Shown: positions 20,679-31,566 of the stretch, piece after piece
Position numbering within the stretch: position 1 is the first letter of the stretch
Layout: each line of letters begins with the position of its first letter
Source: Hyaloscypha bicolor E
Lineage: Eukaryota > Ascomycota > Leotiomycetes > Helotiales > Hyaloscyphaceae
Length of the DNA: 64,000 bases
Assembly: GCF_002865645.1 (NCBI RefSeq)
Contig: NW_020194517.1
Location: forward strand, 558,001-622,000
Direction: 5' to 3'
Program-made: the position numbers and the translations under genes
The notes under the pieces: model-generated
Told to the model about the DNA's origin: nothing
The model's input: only the letters and a program-made list of their open reading frames with translations
Databases searched by the model: none

Positions 20679-22864
20679 ATGAGCTCTCTCGTCTCCGAAT
20701 TCCTAATAAACCCTGTTCTTCGCCAAGCCCGTCGATTCTCTCGTACCAGTCACACGCACGACCAAATCGGCCCTCTTTCTAGTCAACGGTCAGCCGAAAC
20801 TCAACATGAAGTGGCGATTGCGGATATAGTCGAACGTCTGGAAGGGCTCAATGAGTCCGGAAATGGAGGAAGCGGTGCTATAGAGAGCCTCTCTGGGGCT
20901 TCTCTCACATCGTCCCCCATTGAAGACAATGGAGGACTTGAGGCAGAGCTTCAAGCTCTAGAGGCTGGCCGGACCCCGACTATACCAGCGCCCTTTAGCT
21001 CTGCACACGTCGTGCCCTTACGGGTGGCATCTTTACGGTCAGAGCCAGGCCAAGTGGACGATGATGTTTCGGATAATCCATCCTTTGGCGTCCCGGGACG
21101 TTTCCGCACGAGCCCGCCCTCGAGCGATACGGGCCACAATGCTGCGAGCATGAGTCCTGCTGGAGGGTCCTCTAGACGTTCGACATTAGAAGGTGGACAG
21201 CCTGGATCGAGCAATCACCATAGGACTAGTTCACTGCCTGAAGACGATGGTATGGGGGCTTTAAGGCATCAAATCATCATGATACAGTCAATGGACGTCC
21301 CAGCTGAGCAGAAAGCTCGACTGATGCATCGTCTCTTGACTCGGGGTTATTCTCAAGCACAAGAAATGTTCCATGCAAGGCATCAACCGTCTGCGCACTC
21401 TCAAGCTAGTATGATCAGCCAGGAGAGACCTAGTACACCGGCTTCCTTGAGCTCATTCATTTGGCAAATCAATGGTGCACTAGATGCTGCACCCCCAGAA
21501 CAGCAATATACCTTCCAGCTCTCTCCGGATGATCTCCGACCCACATATGCACCTCCTAATCCACCAGAAACGGATGAAGATGGGGACATCAACGTGGAAG
21601 AGCAAACCCCGGTTCTTGGCTGCCGCCATTACACAAGAAATGTCAAGCTTCAATGTTCGTCTTGCGATCGATGGTATACATGTCGATTGTGCCATGACGA
21701 GGCAGAGGACCATATTTTGAACCGAAAGGCAACCAAAAATATGCTCTGTATGGTTTGTGGATGTGCGCAACGGGCTGGTGAGTTCTGCGTTGGTTGCGGC
21801 GAAAGAACGGCCTGGTATTATTGTGATGTTTGCAAACTTTGGGACAATGACTCCACCAAAAACATTTATCACTGCCATGATTGTGGTATATGCAGGAAAG
21901 GCAGAGGTCTTGGAAAAGACTTTTTCCATTGCAAGGTGTGTACTTTCCAGTGGATTTTATGACTATCTAACACACGCTTTAGACATGTGGCACCTGCATG
22001 TCCATGGCAGTAGAGCACTCTCACAAGTGTATTGAACGGGTTTCAGATTGCGATTGTCCCATTTGCGGAGAGTACATGTTCGATTCCCCATCCCGCGTGG
22101 TCTTCATGCTCTGTGGTCATAGCATACACAAGGCATGTTGGGATGAGCATATGAAATCATCCTACAAATGCCCCATATGCAGCAAAAGTATGATCAACAT
22201 GGAGACGCAATTCAGGAATCTAGACCGGGCTATCCAGAATCAGCCGATGCCTCCTCAATTCCAAGATACCAAGGCTATGGTATCATGCAATGATTGCTAT
22301 GCCAAAAGCGCAGTCAAGTACCACTGGCTCGGCCTCAAATGTGCCATCTGTGACTCGTACAACACCGCTCAACTTTCAATCCTAACGGACCCAGAGGTAG
22401 ATGTGCCTCTGATTGAGCGCCGGGAAGCTGAAAATGGTTCACCTCCTGCCCCCGCAAATGACGAAGGCACAGCACCCACTGGTCTCGCGCCTGGGCCAGG
22501 TCTTGTGCGGATTAGAAGACATTCTTCGCATGTGCAAACACCTTCGACGTCGCTTGGGATATCTGACCGATTCTCGCCCTATCCACTCCCTCAACGCATT
22601 GGACGATCTGTATCACCCGTGCGAAGCTTGGGACTTCTAGAAGAGACCGTGGTCAGTCATGCCATGGAAACGGACGATTCGGCGGAGGAGGATGATCTTG
22701 ACTTTTGGGGTCGAGACGAACGAAGGAGCTTTACTTCAGCTGATATTATGGATGATGAAATGGAAGATGAAGAAGAATCAGATGAAGACTCTGCCATGGA
22801 CGAGTGTGATGACGAAGATGGTGACGAAGATGAAGATCAGTTTGAGCTGTTTGGGCACCGTTAA
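20679..22864 (+). CDS. CHY zinc finger / RING finger protein (PIRH2-like E3 ligase)
   Basis: Exons 20679-21935 and 21983-22864 (712 aa) with a 47-nt GTGTGT..TTTAG intron. About 310 disordered residues precede a CHY zinc finger (about 315-390: GCRHYTRNVKLQCSSCDRWY, CRLCHDE, MLCMVCGCAQRAGEFC). A CTCHY segment follows (CDVCKLWDND, YHCHDCGICRKG, FFHCKTCGTCMS), then a RING finger (CPICGEYMF.., MLCGHSIH, YKCPICSK). A C-terminal zinc ribbon (SCNDCYAKS, LKCAICDSYN) and an acidic tail complete it. This is the domain order of Pirh2/RCHY1 ubiquitin ligases, so RING-dependent E3 activity is expected; the substrate is unknown. The first in-frame ATG is 20679; further upstream only GTG is in frame. Confidence 0.88.
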
Positions 22865-23347
22865 TTTTAGGGCTGGGAAGAGGGCAAGGCATTTGGTTTG
22901 GCGTTTTTTTACAGTCGCATGAGAAATATTGGGCAGTGGATACCTAGATATGGAATGGTAGGGCGTTTGGATTCGGGGCAAGGGAGGTGGCTCATTGTCT
23001 ATACCTAATGGCGCCGTGAACCTCGATAATTCGATTACATTCGTGGTCATAACTTTTGCCTCCCAGATCTGCCGATCCATGACCCTATCTTCCATTGTCC
23101 CAGAACTCCCTTAGACATCTAACACCCTCTAAGGTGGCTTTTGTATTTTCGTCCGCTCCTCAATGCCCTGCCAGATCTGAATATTTACTGATACGAATCC
23201 TTCGAAAGAAGTAGTTCGAAGGATAACAGACCCAGTCCCGTATTGCGTCGGTCCTTCAAAGACCAGCTTCACCGACGGAGCCCTCTCATACAAGCTCTGA
23301 TGTAACCAATTCTTCGCTCAAATACCCGTCCATTTGCCCAGGCCCCA
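22865..23347. other. Convergent 3' region, nothing seen
   Basis: This is the shared 3' side of the CHY/RING and MZT1 genes. No open frame, repeat or RNA gene could be supported. Confidence 0.5.
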
Positions 23348-23686
23348 TCATTGACTTCTCGACTCATGCACCTTGATAGTCTCATCGGCCTCCCGCTTCA
23401 ACTCCTTGACAACTGACTGCGTAAACATTAGCTGCCATCCCACAACGCCACACGGAGAAATAAACCGAAAGTGCTTCTGGGTTGACGCCATTCTCAATCA
23501 GCGATATGCAAATTGACAGTGTCTGGCGATCAAGGTCTGCGTTCTATATCGTGTATCAGCTTGCGTTCCTGCTGGACGCGACGGTGTACTAACCAGTAAG
23601 GTAGAGATCTCGTGGAAGACATCGATGACTTGACGTGCTTGCGCCTGAGTGGCCTGCTTATCTTGTTTGCTCTCTCCTTCGGGCAT
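23348..23686 (-). CDS. MZT1: Mitotic-spindle organizing protein 1 (MOZART1/Mzt1)
   Basis: Minus-strand exons 23686-23594, 23543-23466 and 23416-23348 give 79 aa. Introns are 50 and 49 nt (donors GTTAGT and GTTTAT), both in phase 0. The exons contribute [34 protein letters not shown] and [14 protein letters not shown], which together cover the MOZART1 fold. Family knowledge: Mzt1 binds the N-termini of gamma-tubulin complex proteins (GCP3 and others) and lets the gamma-tubulin complex nucleate microtubules at spindle pole bodies. The exons are so short that the gene is easily missed. The start at 23686 gives a short disordered N-terminus ([16 protein letters not shown]), normal for the family. 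Confidence 0.9.
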
Positions 23687-23996
23687 TTTGTGGTTTGGTT
23701 TGATAGGAGCGGTTGGGCTGATGCTTGTTGAAGTGGTTCAGCGAGGCTGATGATCGACGCGGTTTTCGCGTGTTCCGATCTTTCAACACCTGCCCCGCAT
23801 CACGCCCTGCAGCTGACGAAATGCATAACAATGACAACACCCGAGTTTACGTTTTAACTCCAAACTCTTCATGAATATAAGTCGTCATGAATCTGAATTT
23901 AACAAGCCATTCTTGAGAGTCTCTGTCTTGTATTCTTACTTCACATTGTTCAACATGTCTCCAGCACATTGAAAAGCACACAGACCACTTCTCACA
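23687..23996. other. Divergent promoter region of MZT1 and the GFA gene
   Basis: These 310 bp between two divergently transcribed genes contain no convincing frame. Confidence 0.5.
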
Positions 23997-24494
23997 ATGT
24001 CTACCAAATCCGAGCCAGCACTCACTGGATGCTGCCAATGTGGTCATGTCACATACTCTTCTTCCTCTCTTCCCGACGAGTTCACCAACTGCCACTGCCA
24101 AACCTGCCGAAAGCTCTCCGGCGCGCCATTTCTCACATTCGGACGCTTTCCAACATCCGCAATCACGTGGACCTCAGGAGAAGAGTCTCTCACGAAGACA
24201 ACATACTCAGAATTGGCAGAGCGCACTCACTGTGCTGCTTGCGGAAGTCCGATATCTATGCAGTATAAATGCCAGCCGGGGTTGATTAGTATTACAGCTG
24301 GAACCATTGATGAAGATAGTGTGAAGAAGGAGTTGCCGAAGATTTCGGAGCATATTTTTGTTGAGAATGGGAAGAAAGCTGGGTGGTATGACATACCTGA
24401 TGACAAGATTCTGAGATATTCTAAGTTCCCACCGAGCTTCCAGAGGAAGATCGAGGAGTGGAAGAAGGTTGTGCCAGCGCCGGGACTGGGATAG
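23997..24494 (+). CDS. GFA-domain (CENP-V/glutathione-dependent formaldehyde-activating enzyme-like) protein
   Basis: An intronless 165-aa protein. The zinc-binding cysteines of the GFA fold are in place: TGCCQCGHVTY near residue 11, NCHCQTCRKLSGAPF near 31-45 and HCAACGSPI near 78-86. Length is normal for fungal single-domain members. The family was named for the bacterial enzyme that condenses formaldehyde with glutathione, but most fungal paralogues have no tested activity, so formaldehyde metabolism should not be assumed. No signal peptide is seen, so it is likely cytosolic. ATG 23997 is followed directly by the conserved first zinc motif. Confidence 0.88.
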   Translation: MSTKSEPALTGCCQCGHVTYSSSSLPDEFTNCHCQTCRKLSGAPFLTFGRFPTSAITWTSGEESLTKTTYSELAERTHCAACGSPISMQYKCQPGLISITAGTIDEDSVKKELPKISEHIFVENGKKAGWYDIPDDKILRYSKFPPSFQRKIEEWKKVVPAPGLG

Positions 24495-24758
24495 GGGCTT
24501 TGCTTGCCTCCTGAATGTTCCCGATCTTCATGGGACAATGGGACTCTACAAGTTGTTTGTCCAGAAATTGCTGGAGTATTAGCTAACTTGTGGATTTGGG
24601 GCCATATTTTATTCGTGGAAGACACATTGTAACCTAGATGCCTAGTGTGTGAAGCTCCCTATAGGTTTTTCTACAGCACTTCTGGCACTACCCATGATAA
24701 CTTGAAGGCGTCTCTTCTAAACACAAAAGTTCCTCCTTCCAACTACAATGATCTAATC

Positions 24759-25585
24759 TCATGCCTTGAGCGCTTCCACAAAAAGCTCCCTCATACCCTT
24801 CAACAAAACGCGCAATTCCCTACACTCATTGATCTTCTCGAGCACCCGCTCGACCTGTTCTTTCTCCAATTTAGGCTTGCAGTATGGAATCTCATAGTCT
24901 CTCTTCGTAGCATCCAGCTCAAACCACACTTCTCGAGTCCAGTCCCTATCATCTAGGTGCGTGAAGACAAATTTGAGGTGGTCGTTCATTCCGGCTCCTT
25001 CGATCCTCAACCCCAGAGTTGAGGTCCAGAAGTCGAGTTCGGGGATATTGAATCTTGACTGCGCGTCAAGGTGTTGAGCATGCGCCCGCTGTGCAGCCAG
25101 ACGCGTATCGATTTGTCTCTGTGTGTCCTCGATCTGCTGCCTGAGATTCTCCTTCGTCGCAAGTTGTGTATCCCGCTGTGCGCTCAAATTCGCAATGGCC
25201 GCCTTCATCTCATTTGTCTCCGCAGCTTCTTTCGCAAGCGTTTGGTTATGTGTTGTTGATTTCTGGGAGAGAATCTCGATGTCCCTCTTCTTCATTCGTT
25301 GATCCTCTGTATTTTGTCAATAACAAATCATGTAAACAATCTTCCGCTCATACCTTTCAATTCGGTAACATTCATTCGGAACTGGTTCCTTTCCTCTAAG
25401 ACCCGCTTCCGCCCTTGCTCTATGAAAGTATCGAATTTGACTGTGAACTTTGCCATTCGGTCGCGGAGCTCGTCGAAGCCGAAGTTGATACTCGGCAGCG
25501 AGTCAGCCATTGAAGGCGCGTCAGCCGTTGAGAGCGGAGGGCGCATCGTGCTGGTGGGAAGTGAGGGCTCAAATGCGGTCGACAT
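24759..25585 (-). CDS. SPC25: Kinetochore protein Spc25
   Basis: Minus-strand exons 25585-25354 and 25306-24759 (259 aa). The 47-nt intron has a GTATGA donor and AATACAG acceptor. The N-terminus is short and disordered with SINFGFDELRDRMAKFTVKF. A long coiled coil covers about residues 60-160 (many Glu/Lys/Gln, for example RDTQLATKENLRQQIEDTQR). The C-terminal globular domain shows the Spc25 pattern: NIPELDFWTSTLGLRIEG, HLKFVFTHLDDRDWTREVWF and RDYEIPYC. Spc25 pairs with Spc24 in the Ndc80 complex, which links kinetochores to microtubules. It is divergent from RRN6 with 323 bp between the start codons. Confidence 0.9.
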
Positions 25586-25908
25586 AGTGAGTTATCTGGT
25601 GGATTTGCCAATGTGATATCTTTCAATGGAGTTGCGTTTTCTGAAGTTGTGGTCTCAGAAGCCAAGTGGGTATTGTCATGGGCTGGCCTCCGTTGCCGAG
25701 GGAACCACTAGTGTCCGATAAGCTTTTAGATACGAAATTTCCGAGCCCAATTCCAGTTCCTTTCGCAACGACTCTGTACACCTCACCTGAGAATGAATAT
25801 CTAGGACACTCTTTACTCGACTTCGAATATTGATCATTTCAGCTAGACATACAAGTATCGAAATGATTGCTTCAGCATCTCCCGCTTCCCGACGTCGACC
25901 AAAGCCAA
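25586..25908. promoter_or_regulatory. Divergent promoter SPC25/RRN6
   Basis: The 323-bp gap must hold both promoters. An upstream ATG at 25863 opens a 17-codon frame ending at 25914-25916, overlapping the RRN6 start: a possible uORF. Confidence 0.45.
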
Positions 25909-28900
25909 ATGACTGATCACCGAGTTACTGACCTCTCCTACGGTCACCTTGGAAAAGCTTCTTACGATACAGAAGAAAATGAGTGGACGTTTTCAAGTGC
26001 GAAAGATCAGAGTGAGCTACGTCTGAAGTTCTGCGAGGCTTCTGCTAACCATTCCCTAGATCAGCGCATCCAACAGCTTCTGCCTTTAACGGAACGCTTT
26101 CCCCCCTCATGTCAGAATGCGCCTAGGAAAGATGGTTCACCTTATCAAATTGCAAAGTCGCAACTGAAGTGGCTTTTGAAGACTCGACCAGAGACATTTC
26201 CTGCAAATACCATCACATCCACCCTAGCGAAAGCTCATGATACTTGTCAAACTGAGCTCTCACGCTCTGGATCCCTCTTGACAGTGGCACGTGCGGTGGA
26301 CGTCGATCGAATATCCAGATCTCGAAGACCACGGATATTGTGCATGCCTTGTGGAGGAGCAGGGCATATTCTTCAATTGATAAGACCCAATACAGAGAGG
26401 CGTGGATGGGGAAAGCACAGTGCAGCCAAGGTTTCACTCCTCGAGTTGGAGTCATCAGAGCAAGGCTATTGGATTGGAATAGGTGGTGCCATTCGGCAGA
26501 TTGAGAGTGCTGATGATGAGAACGAGTCAGGGACCTGGCTTGCAGTTCGCCAGGACACTATCATCACAATATTCCGACCTCTGTATGGCAAACTCTACAA
26601 GACCACGGGACCTCCTACTGGATTTCGCACGGCAAACTCCTCTTCGAGACTCAATCCTAATCCTGTGGCTACGTTGACTGGTGGGAGAACAACGTCCGAG
26701 GATTACATGGATGTTTCATTCAATCCATGGTATTCTCGACAATTTGCGGCGGTAGACGCGCGAGGTCATTGGTCTATCTGGGACCTCGAACGACGAGATG
26801 GTAAAGGCTCACCAGAACGGTTGATATCAGGGAAGAGAGGAAATTTTTATCACGGTCCTGCACTGAAACCCCATCCAAATGATCACCCTGATGGCTGGTA
26901 TCGGATATTGTGGGCATGCAACATCAACACAATTGTTGTCTGTAATAGGCGCCAGATTTCTGTCATTGATATGAAATCCGCCCTGGTTAGACTTCCGAGC
27001 ACTGAAGTTCTCGCTGGAAACAGCACAGAGTGGATGCTTGATCTAAAGCGAAGCCCCGAGCATCTGAATTACTTGTTTATTTTGACGACCTCGCGAATTT
27101 TTTGGGTTGAAATTATCCCACCTGGGGAACTTGGAGGAGGTCCAACCGCCTCTAGTGGCATCAAAGTGATACTTTCGTATCGGCACTTCAGAGATCCAAA
27201 CGACGAAACTCTAAGACTTACTCTGGTCAATAATGATCCCGGTATGGTTTTCTTCAAAGCACATGAAACCGAGCTAACCACATTTAAAGTCACCGCATTC
27301 ATTTTCTCCGGCAAGAGTCTTCTTATAAATTATTACTGTTTTGGGATCAACACAGATGCTCCCGGTTTAGGAACTTCCTTTCAAGGATCATTTACACTCA
27401 CCTCGGACTCCGATGAGCCTGAGAAGGGCCACAAGTCCTTGCAAACACTGTGTGTTGTGCCAGCGCCCTTGACATCAACTTCGTTCACAAGCTCTGCGGG
27501 GCCAGAACTTCAATATCTTGTACAAGACGTCAGATTCTTCCAATTATGGGCCTTAAACGCAGACCTTGGATTGGATTCCACACTGTTATCAGTTCATAGG
27601 TCTGACTCCGAAGGAATATCGCGGCCCAGACTGCTTATTACGGCTCCACCTTTCAAGCTCACGCAGTCCCTGCGTCCCCAAGGACCCCAGTTTGCGAAAG
27701 ACTCATTTATCGTGGCTGATGGTATGGACGATGAGCGTTCTCTTGGCAACGGATATACTATTCATGACAGTGGGGTGCATTCTACTACCGGCCGAAACAG
27801 AGATGACCTACGCTTCAGACTGAATTGGAAGGTGATCTTCCAGCAAGTCTTTGGTCTTAGCAATGTCCAAATCGAAAATGATGATGAAGTTGTTGAATCA
27901 GCAGAGGATGGAGAGCAGAGACTAAAAGAGTTTCTGGATCGTGCATTCTCTCATATACAAGAAGGAATAAAGGAGGAGAAGCTTGCAAGCAGCTCTCTGT
28001 ACGTAAAACACTTTTGCCTCTTGCATCCTTATGTGCTAACCTTAAGTAGACATGAGATTATCGGAATTTTAGGCCCTTCGGGAGATATTGAGCCAGCCGC
28101 TGCGCGTCTTCGCCAGTTTCTGGACGCTCTGCGCCAAGTTTATAGTCCAGAGGAAACCTCAACATTCAACTTCGTGCTGTCAGACCTTACAGCATGCCCC
28201 GCAATTCAGTTCCCCTTGGAGCAAGCAACCAATCACCCAGACCCAAAGATTGTCTTCAATCAACTAATTGATAATTGGATGGCCAGTCTTCCACGCGACG
28301 TTTCGAATAAGGCACGGCTATCAAAATTCAACATCATACGTCAGACTGCCGTTGAACTTTACCTGAGTTCTTTTGCGGTGTCGCTCCGAAACAAGGCAAC
28401 TGATGTGAACATCGGGACGGTTCAAAATGACGACGATGATCTTACTCTGCCCGAACCGGACACCGAGTACGGCACAACTAGAGAAAGCTCGCCTGTAAAC
28501 TTTTCTTCTCGACAGGTTCCATTCCCTAGGAGTCAGCCAGATTTCAACTTGCCCACGCCCGCGCAAACGCCCTCATTGTATTCGCGTGCTACCTCAGCGT
28601 CTGAACATAAGGAGGATCCAGCAATAACCCGCTTGCGGCAATATGCAGTCTTCATCAAACCCAAGCCTGACTTTGGAAAATCCACGATTCTCTCACAATG
28701 GCCCTCGAATCCTGGCAGCGATCCAGCCAACTACTCGTGGGAAGCGAAACAGAAAGGTGCTGAGGAAGATCAGCATGGCGCAGAAAGAGAACAGCGGAAT
28801 CGTAAGGAGGAAGCTCGCCGCCGCAAAAGGACGGAGAAGTTTTTGAATCAAGAGCGAGATCAGACTGCAGAGGTTACATCGCAGCCGATGGTTGTTATCC

Positions 28901-29052
28901 CTTCTGGAAGCCAACCTGCAGTTGCCCACAATGGTTTCAGTTCGCAAACCGTGGAAGATGTTCCCATGACTCAACCAGATAGAGGAGCTTTCGGGAGTCG
29001 TTCAGTCCAGAAGAGCAAGAAGGCAAAGAAACATAGGACTGCAGGATTTTGA
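25909..29052 (+). CDS. RRN6: RNA polymerase I core factor subunit Rrn6-like
   Basis: The frame is open throughout, but two in-frame introns are likely: 26012-26059 (48 nt, donor GTGAGC, branch GCTAAC) and 27999-28049 (51 nt, GTACGT..AAGTAG, branch GCTAAC). Splicing gives 1014 aa. The N-terminus (MTDHRVTDLSYGHLGKASYD) and central region match fungal Rrn6, a WD/beta-propeller type protein: EDYMDVSFNPWYSRQFAAVD, GHWSIWDLER, and NNDPGMVFFK. The C-terminus is charged and ends in a basic SRSVQKSKKAKKHRTAGF, a plausible nucleolar signal. In yeast, Rrn6 with Rrn7 and Rrn11 forms the core factor that recruits Pol I to the rDNA promoter. The first in-frame ATG is 25909. Confidence 0.8.
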   Translation: MTDHRVTDLSYGHLGKASYDTEENEWTFSSAKDQSELRLKFCEASANHSLDQRIQQLLPLTERFPPSCQNAPRKDGSPYQIAKSQLKWLLKTRPETFPANTITSTLAKAHDTCQTELSRSGSLLTVARAVDVDRISRSRRPRILCMPCGGAGHILQLIRPNTERRGWGKHSAAKVSLLELESSEQGYWIGIGGAIRQIESADDENESGTWLAVRQDTIITIFRPLYGKLYKTTGPPTGFRTANSSSRLNPNPVATLTGGRTTSEDYMDVSFNPWYSRQFAAVDARGHWSIWDLERRDGKGSPERLISGKRGNFYHGPALKPHPNDHPDGWYRILWACNINTIVVCNRRQISVIDMKSALVRLPSTEVLAGNSTEWMLDLKRSPEHLNYLFILTTSRIFWVEIIPPGELGGGPTASSGIKVILSYRHFRDPNDETLRLTLVNNDPGMVFFKAHETELTTFKVTAFIFSGKSLLINYYCFGINTDAPGLGTSFQGSFTLTSDSDEPEKGHKSLQTLCVVPAPLTSTSFTSSAGPELQYLVQDVRFFQLWALNADLGLDSTLLSVHRSDSEGISRPRLLITAPPFKLTQSLRPQGPQFAKDSFIVADGMDDERSLGNGYTIHDSGVHSTTGRNRDDLRFRLNWKVIFQQVFGLSNVQIENDDEVVESAEDGEQRLKEFLDRAFSHIQEGIKEEKLASSSLYVKHFCLLHPYVLTLSRHEIIGILGPSGDIEPAAARLRQFLDALRQVYSPEETSTFNFVLSDLTACPAIQFPLEQATNHPDPKIVFNQLIDNWMASLPRDVSNKARLSKFNIIRQTAVELYLSSFAVSLRNKATDVNIGTVQNDDDDLTLPEPDTEYGTTRESSPVNFSSRQVPFPRSQPDFNLPTPAQTPSLYSRATSASEHKEDPAITRLRQYAVFIKPKPDFGKSTILSQWPSNPGSDPANYSWEAKQKGAEEDQHGAEREQRNRKEEARRRKRTEKFLNQERDQTAEVTSQPMVVIPSGSQPAVAHNGFSSQTVEDVPMTQPDRGAFGSRSVQKSKKAKKHRTAGF

Positions 29053-29750
29053 AGAGTAGATGGAGATTAGAAGATAGAGCAGAAGACCGTGGGGATTTTT
29101 TATGAATCCGACTACATTCGGGACCCTCAACAGACGTAGACTCGTTGTATCAGCACAATTGATGGAAAAATTTCCGTGTTACTGCCACTCCCCTCTCAAT
29201 CATTTGAAGAATATCTTGTTCGATAGTTCGAGGAAAGAGCTGATCGAGAGTCGTGAATAAATCTCTGGATGAATGTAAGAATACAAAGGCACTTTGGTCA
29301 TTCAGACTCAGGATCCATGTTATTATTCAGTTCGAATTCCGAACATTTACAAGGTCTCGTCATCCGGTGTCCGAAGAGTGACTCGAATAATAAAGCCCCT
29401 GATCTAGTCATACACCGCGAATGTATGGGGTCGGAATGGAACATTGGACCTTTTCTGGACGTCCAAGCTTCTGATTGTCCAGGGCAGATCGAGAATATTG
29501 GCGGTGATCGTTCTAAAGTTGGATGGTATAATATAACGAGGGAGAAGCTCGGAAATGTAACAGATTCAACAATGATGATTTTCAACCATGCGAGATTCAA
29601 ACCCCCAAAAATGATGACTTAAAGGACGAAGGTTGGTCATGTGAAATTGCCCCTCGTTTAGCCCGCCACCCGCTCAAACCCCCTCTTGATCTTTTTATAT
29701 TGCTTCACACAAGCCTCCACACCTTCTCACAATCATCGAAATACGTCAAA
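29053..29750. other. Intergenic stretch with one doubtful ORF
   Basis: ATG 29269 opens a 117-codon frame to 29622 (VIRCPKSDSNNKAPDLVIHR, VGWYNITREKLGN). The opposite strand is open over almost the same span, so I do not call it a gene. The last ~100 bp are the PITH gene promoter and 5' UTR. Confidence 0.4.
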
Positions 29751-30470
29751 ATGTCTGGTCACTGCCATGAAGATCACGACCACTCAGGTCACGGCCACGA
29801 TCATGCCGGACATGATCACTCAGATGACATAACGCCCGCTTTGCAATACTCGCTGTACCAACACATCAGCTTCGACGACATCACCACCAGCAACGAATCC
29901 GAGCCGCACTCCGGAAAGGCGATTATAAAAAAAACATGGGCCGAGCGACTGGAAGCTGAACCGGAGCTAGAGAGTGACGCCGACGAGCAACTATTGATGC
30001 ACATTCCGTGCGTTTGCATTCAGGACCTCTAGACTTGGACGAGGCTAACAGCAACCCACAACAGCTTTACAGGCCAAGTCAAGCTCCACTCGATTCTAGT
30101 CCGCACCTCCAACTCCTCTTCAGCTCCCCAAACTCTCAAAGTCTTCATCAACCGCGACGACATCGACTTCTCACTCGCAAATGACCTAGCCCCAACCCAA
30201 GATTTCTCCCTCTCCCAGACCTCCGAGATCCAAGACATCCCTGTCAAAAGAGCTCTCTTTGGCAAGGTGCAGAGTCTGACGTTATTTGTGGAGGACAACT
30301 ATGGAGACGATGTGACGAGGATTAGTTATCTGGGGTTCAAGGGCGATTGGATGCAGTTGGGAAAAGCGCCTACGAATATTCTGTATGAGGCTGCTGCGAA
30401 CCCGGCGGACCATGCATTAAAGGGTACGAATGTTAATCAGATGGGGAGCAGTCTTGGGGGTGGACATTGA
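29751..30470 (+). CDS. PITH-domain protein
   Basis: Exons 29751-30007 and 30065-30470 (220 aa). The 57-nt intron has a GTGCGT donor and CAACAG acceptor. After a histidine-rich start (HCHEDHDHSGHGHDHAGHD) comes the PITH domain: LYQHISFDDITTSNES, GKAIIKKTWAERLE, FTGQVKLHSILVRTS, QTLKVFINRDDIDF and ISYLGFKGDW. PITH domains occur in proteasome-interacting thioredoxin (TXNL1) and in stand-alone PITHD1 proteins; this one lacks a thioredoxin domain, so it is PITHD1-like and probably proteasome-associated. The His/Asp run might bind metal, an inference from composition only. Confidence 0.88.
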
Positions 30471-30734
30471 AACTAGTGGTCCTTGAACAATGACTGGGAG
30501 ATAGGCAGTTGACTAGGCAAAAGGTCCAGGCATAGTAAGTACATTTAGCTGTTGGCTTACATATGTGACTTTGATGGCGTTTCCGGAAATGGATCAGGCG
30601 AGTGAAGGGGAGCATGCTTTTTGCATGGCTAAGGTGTTCGGAATGTTCTTGGGTTTGGGAAACAATCAAAAACTTCACAATACGTTGAGAAGTAGTAAGA
30701 ACGAATTCAAGTCTAGATCAATGCCCTAAAAGCA

Positions 30735-31566
30735 CTACATGAAATCGTCCTCCAAATCCTCTCGATCTTGGTTGTTCACATCTTCTGGGTCTTGTTCCTG
30801 AAACAGTTCATCATAAGCATGGTCTTTCTGCCATTTCTTTTCTTTCCGCTCTTGAGCTATTTTGGCCTCTTCCCTCTTCTGCATATGTATTAGTTTGTAG
30901 CCATTCTAGGTGGGAAGGACGCTTGCCCGCTCCAATTTTGCAGCTTGGTCTTTCTTTCTCAGGACTTTCAATTTCTCCACCCTTTCCATAGCCAGGTCTG
31001 GGAACTTTTCGACTTTGGTCTTGTTCAGGCGATTGACGATAGGGTTCTCTCTCTGAGATACAAGGACTTTCTTTACCTAAAACAAGACTCAGTAGACGGC
31101 TTGACCCAAACAATATCCGACGAACCTTTCGAGGATCCTTAAAACCCACTTGACCAACCGCCATCGAGCCATCTTTCTTCAGATTCGACCAAGGAGTGTA
31201 AATGACTGTGATATTGTCCTTCTTATTCCCTAATCCAGACATCAGCATCACGTGCCAGCTATGAATCTCTCACCGCACCTTCAATAGAATTTGCCTTTGT
31301 GAGCTGAGCACAATCGACAACTAGATCCTCAGGTATATTCTCCCAGGAATCACCTTCATTCATCCGTAGATATATGTGTGCACTTGACAGTTTGTCGACG
31401 TGAAACCAGACGTCCTCCTCAAGGCCGTATTTGATGAGATCCTCATCTAGTTCTCATCAGTACAATTTCTGTAGTATGGCCTCATAAACTCACTCTCCAC
31501 CTTATCCTTTCCCACGTAGATGAACGCCTCCGGAGATACCACGCTGGAAGTGAAGTAGAAAACCAT
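30735..31566 (-). CDS. CCDC25 homologue (NFACT-R domain, coiled-coil)
   Basis: Five minus-strand exons: 31566-31494, 31446-31279, 31229-31126, 31076-30927, 30878-30735 (212 aa). Introns are 47-49 nt. The last intron (30926-30879) has GC (GCAAGC) instead of GT at its donor; only this boundary keeps the frame. The protein starts [20 protein letters not shown], continues with the NFACT-R core ([50 protein letters not shown]), and ends in a Lys/Glu-rich helix and an acidic tail ([19 protein letters not shown]). Length and motif order match animal CCDC25 (208 aa). Fungal function is unclear; the relation to Rqc2/NFACT proteins suggests RNA or ribosome contact. Confidence 0.9.

Noticed and set aside
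29269..29622. 117-codon ORF after RRN6
   Set aside because: The complementary strand is equally open and neither product has a family motif; noted only in the intergenic entry.
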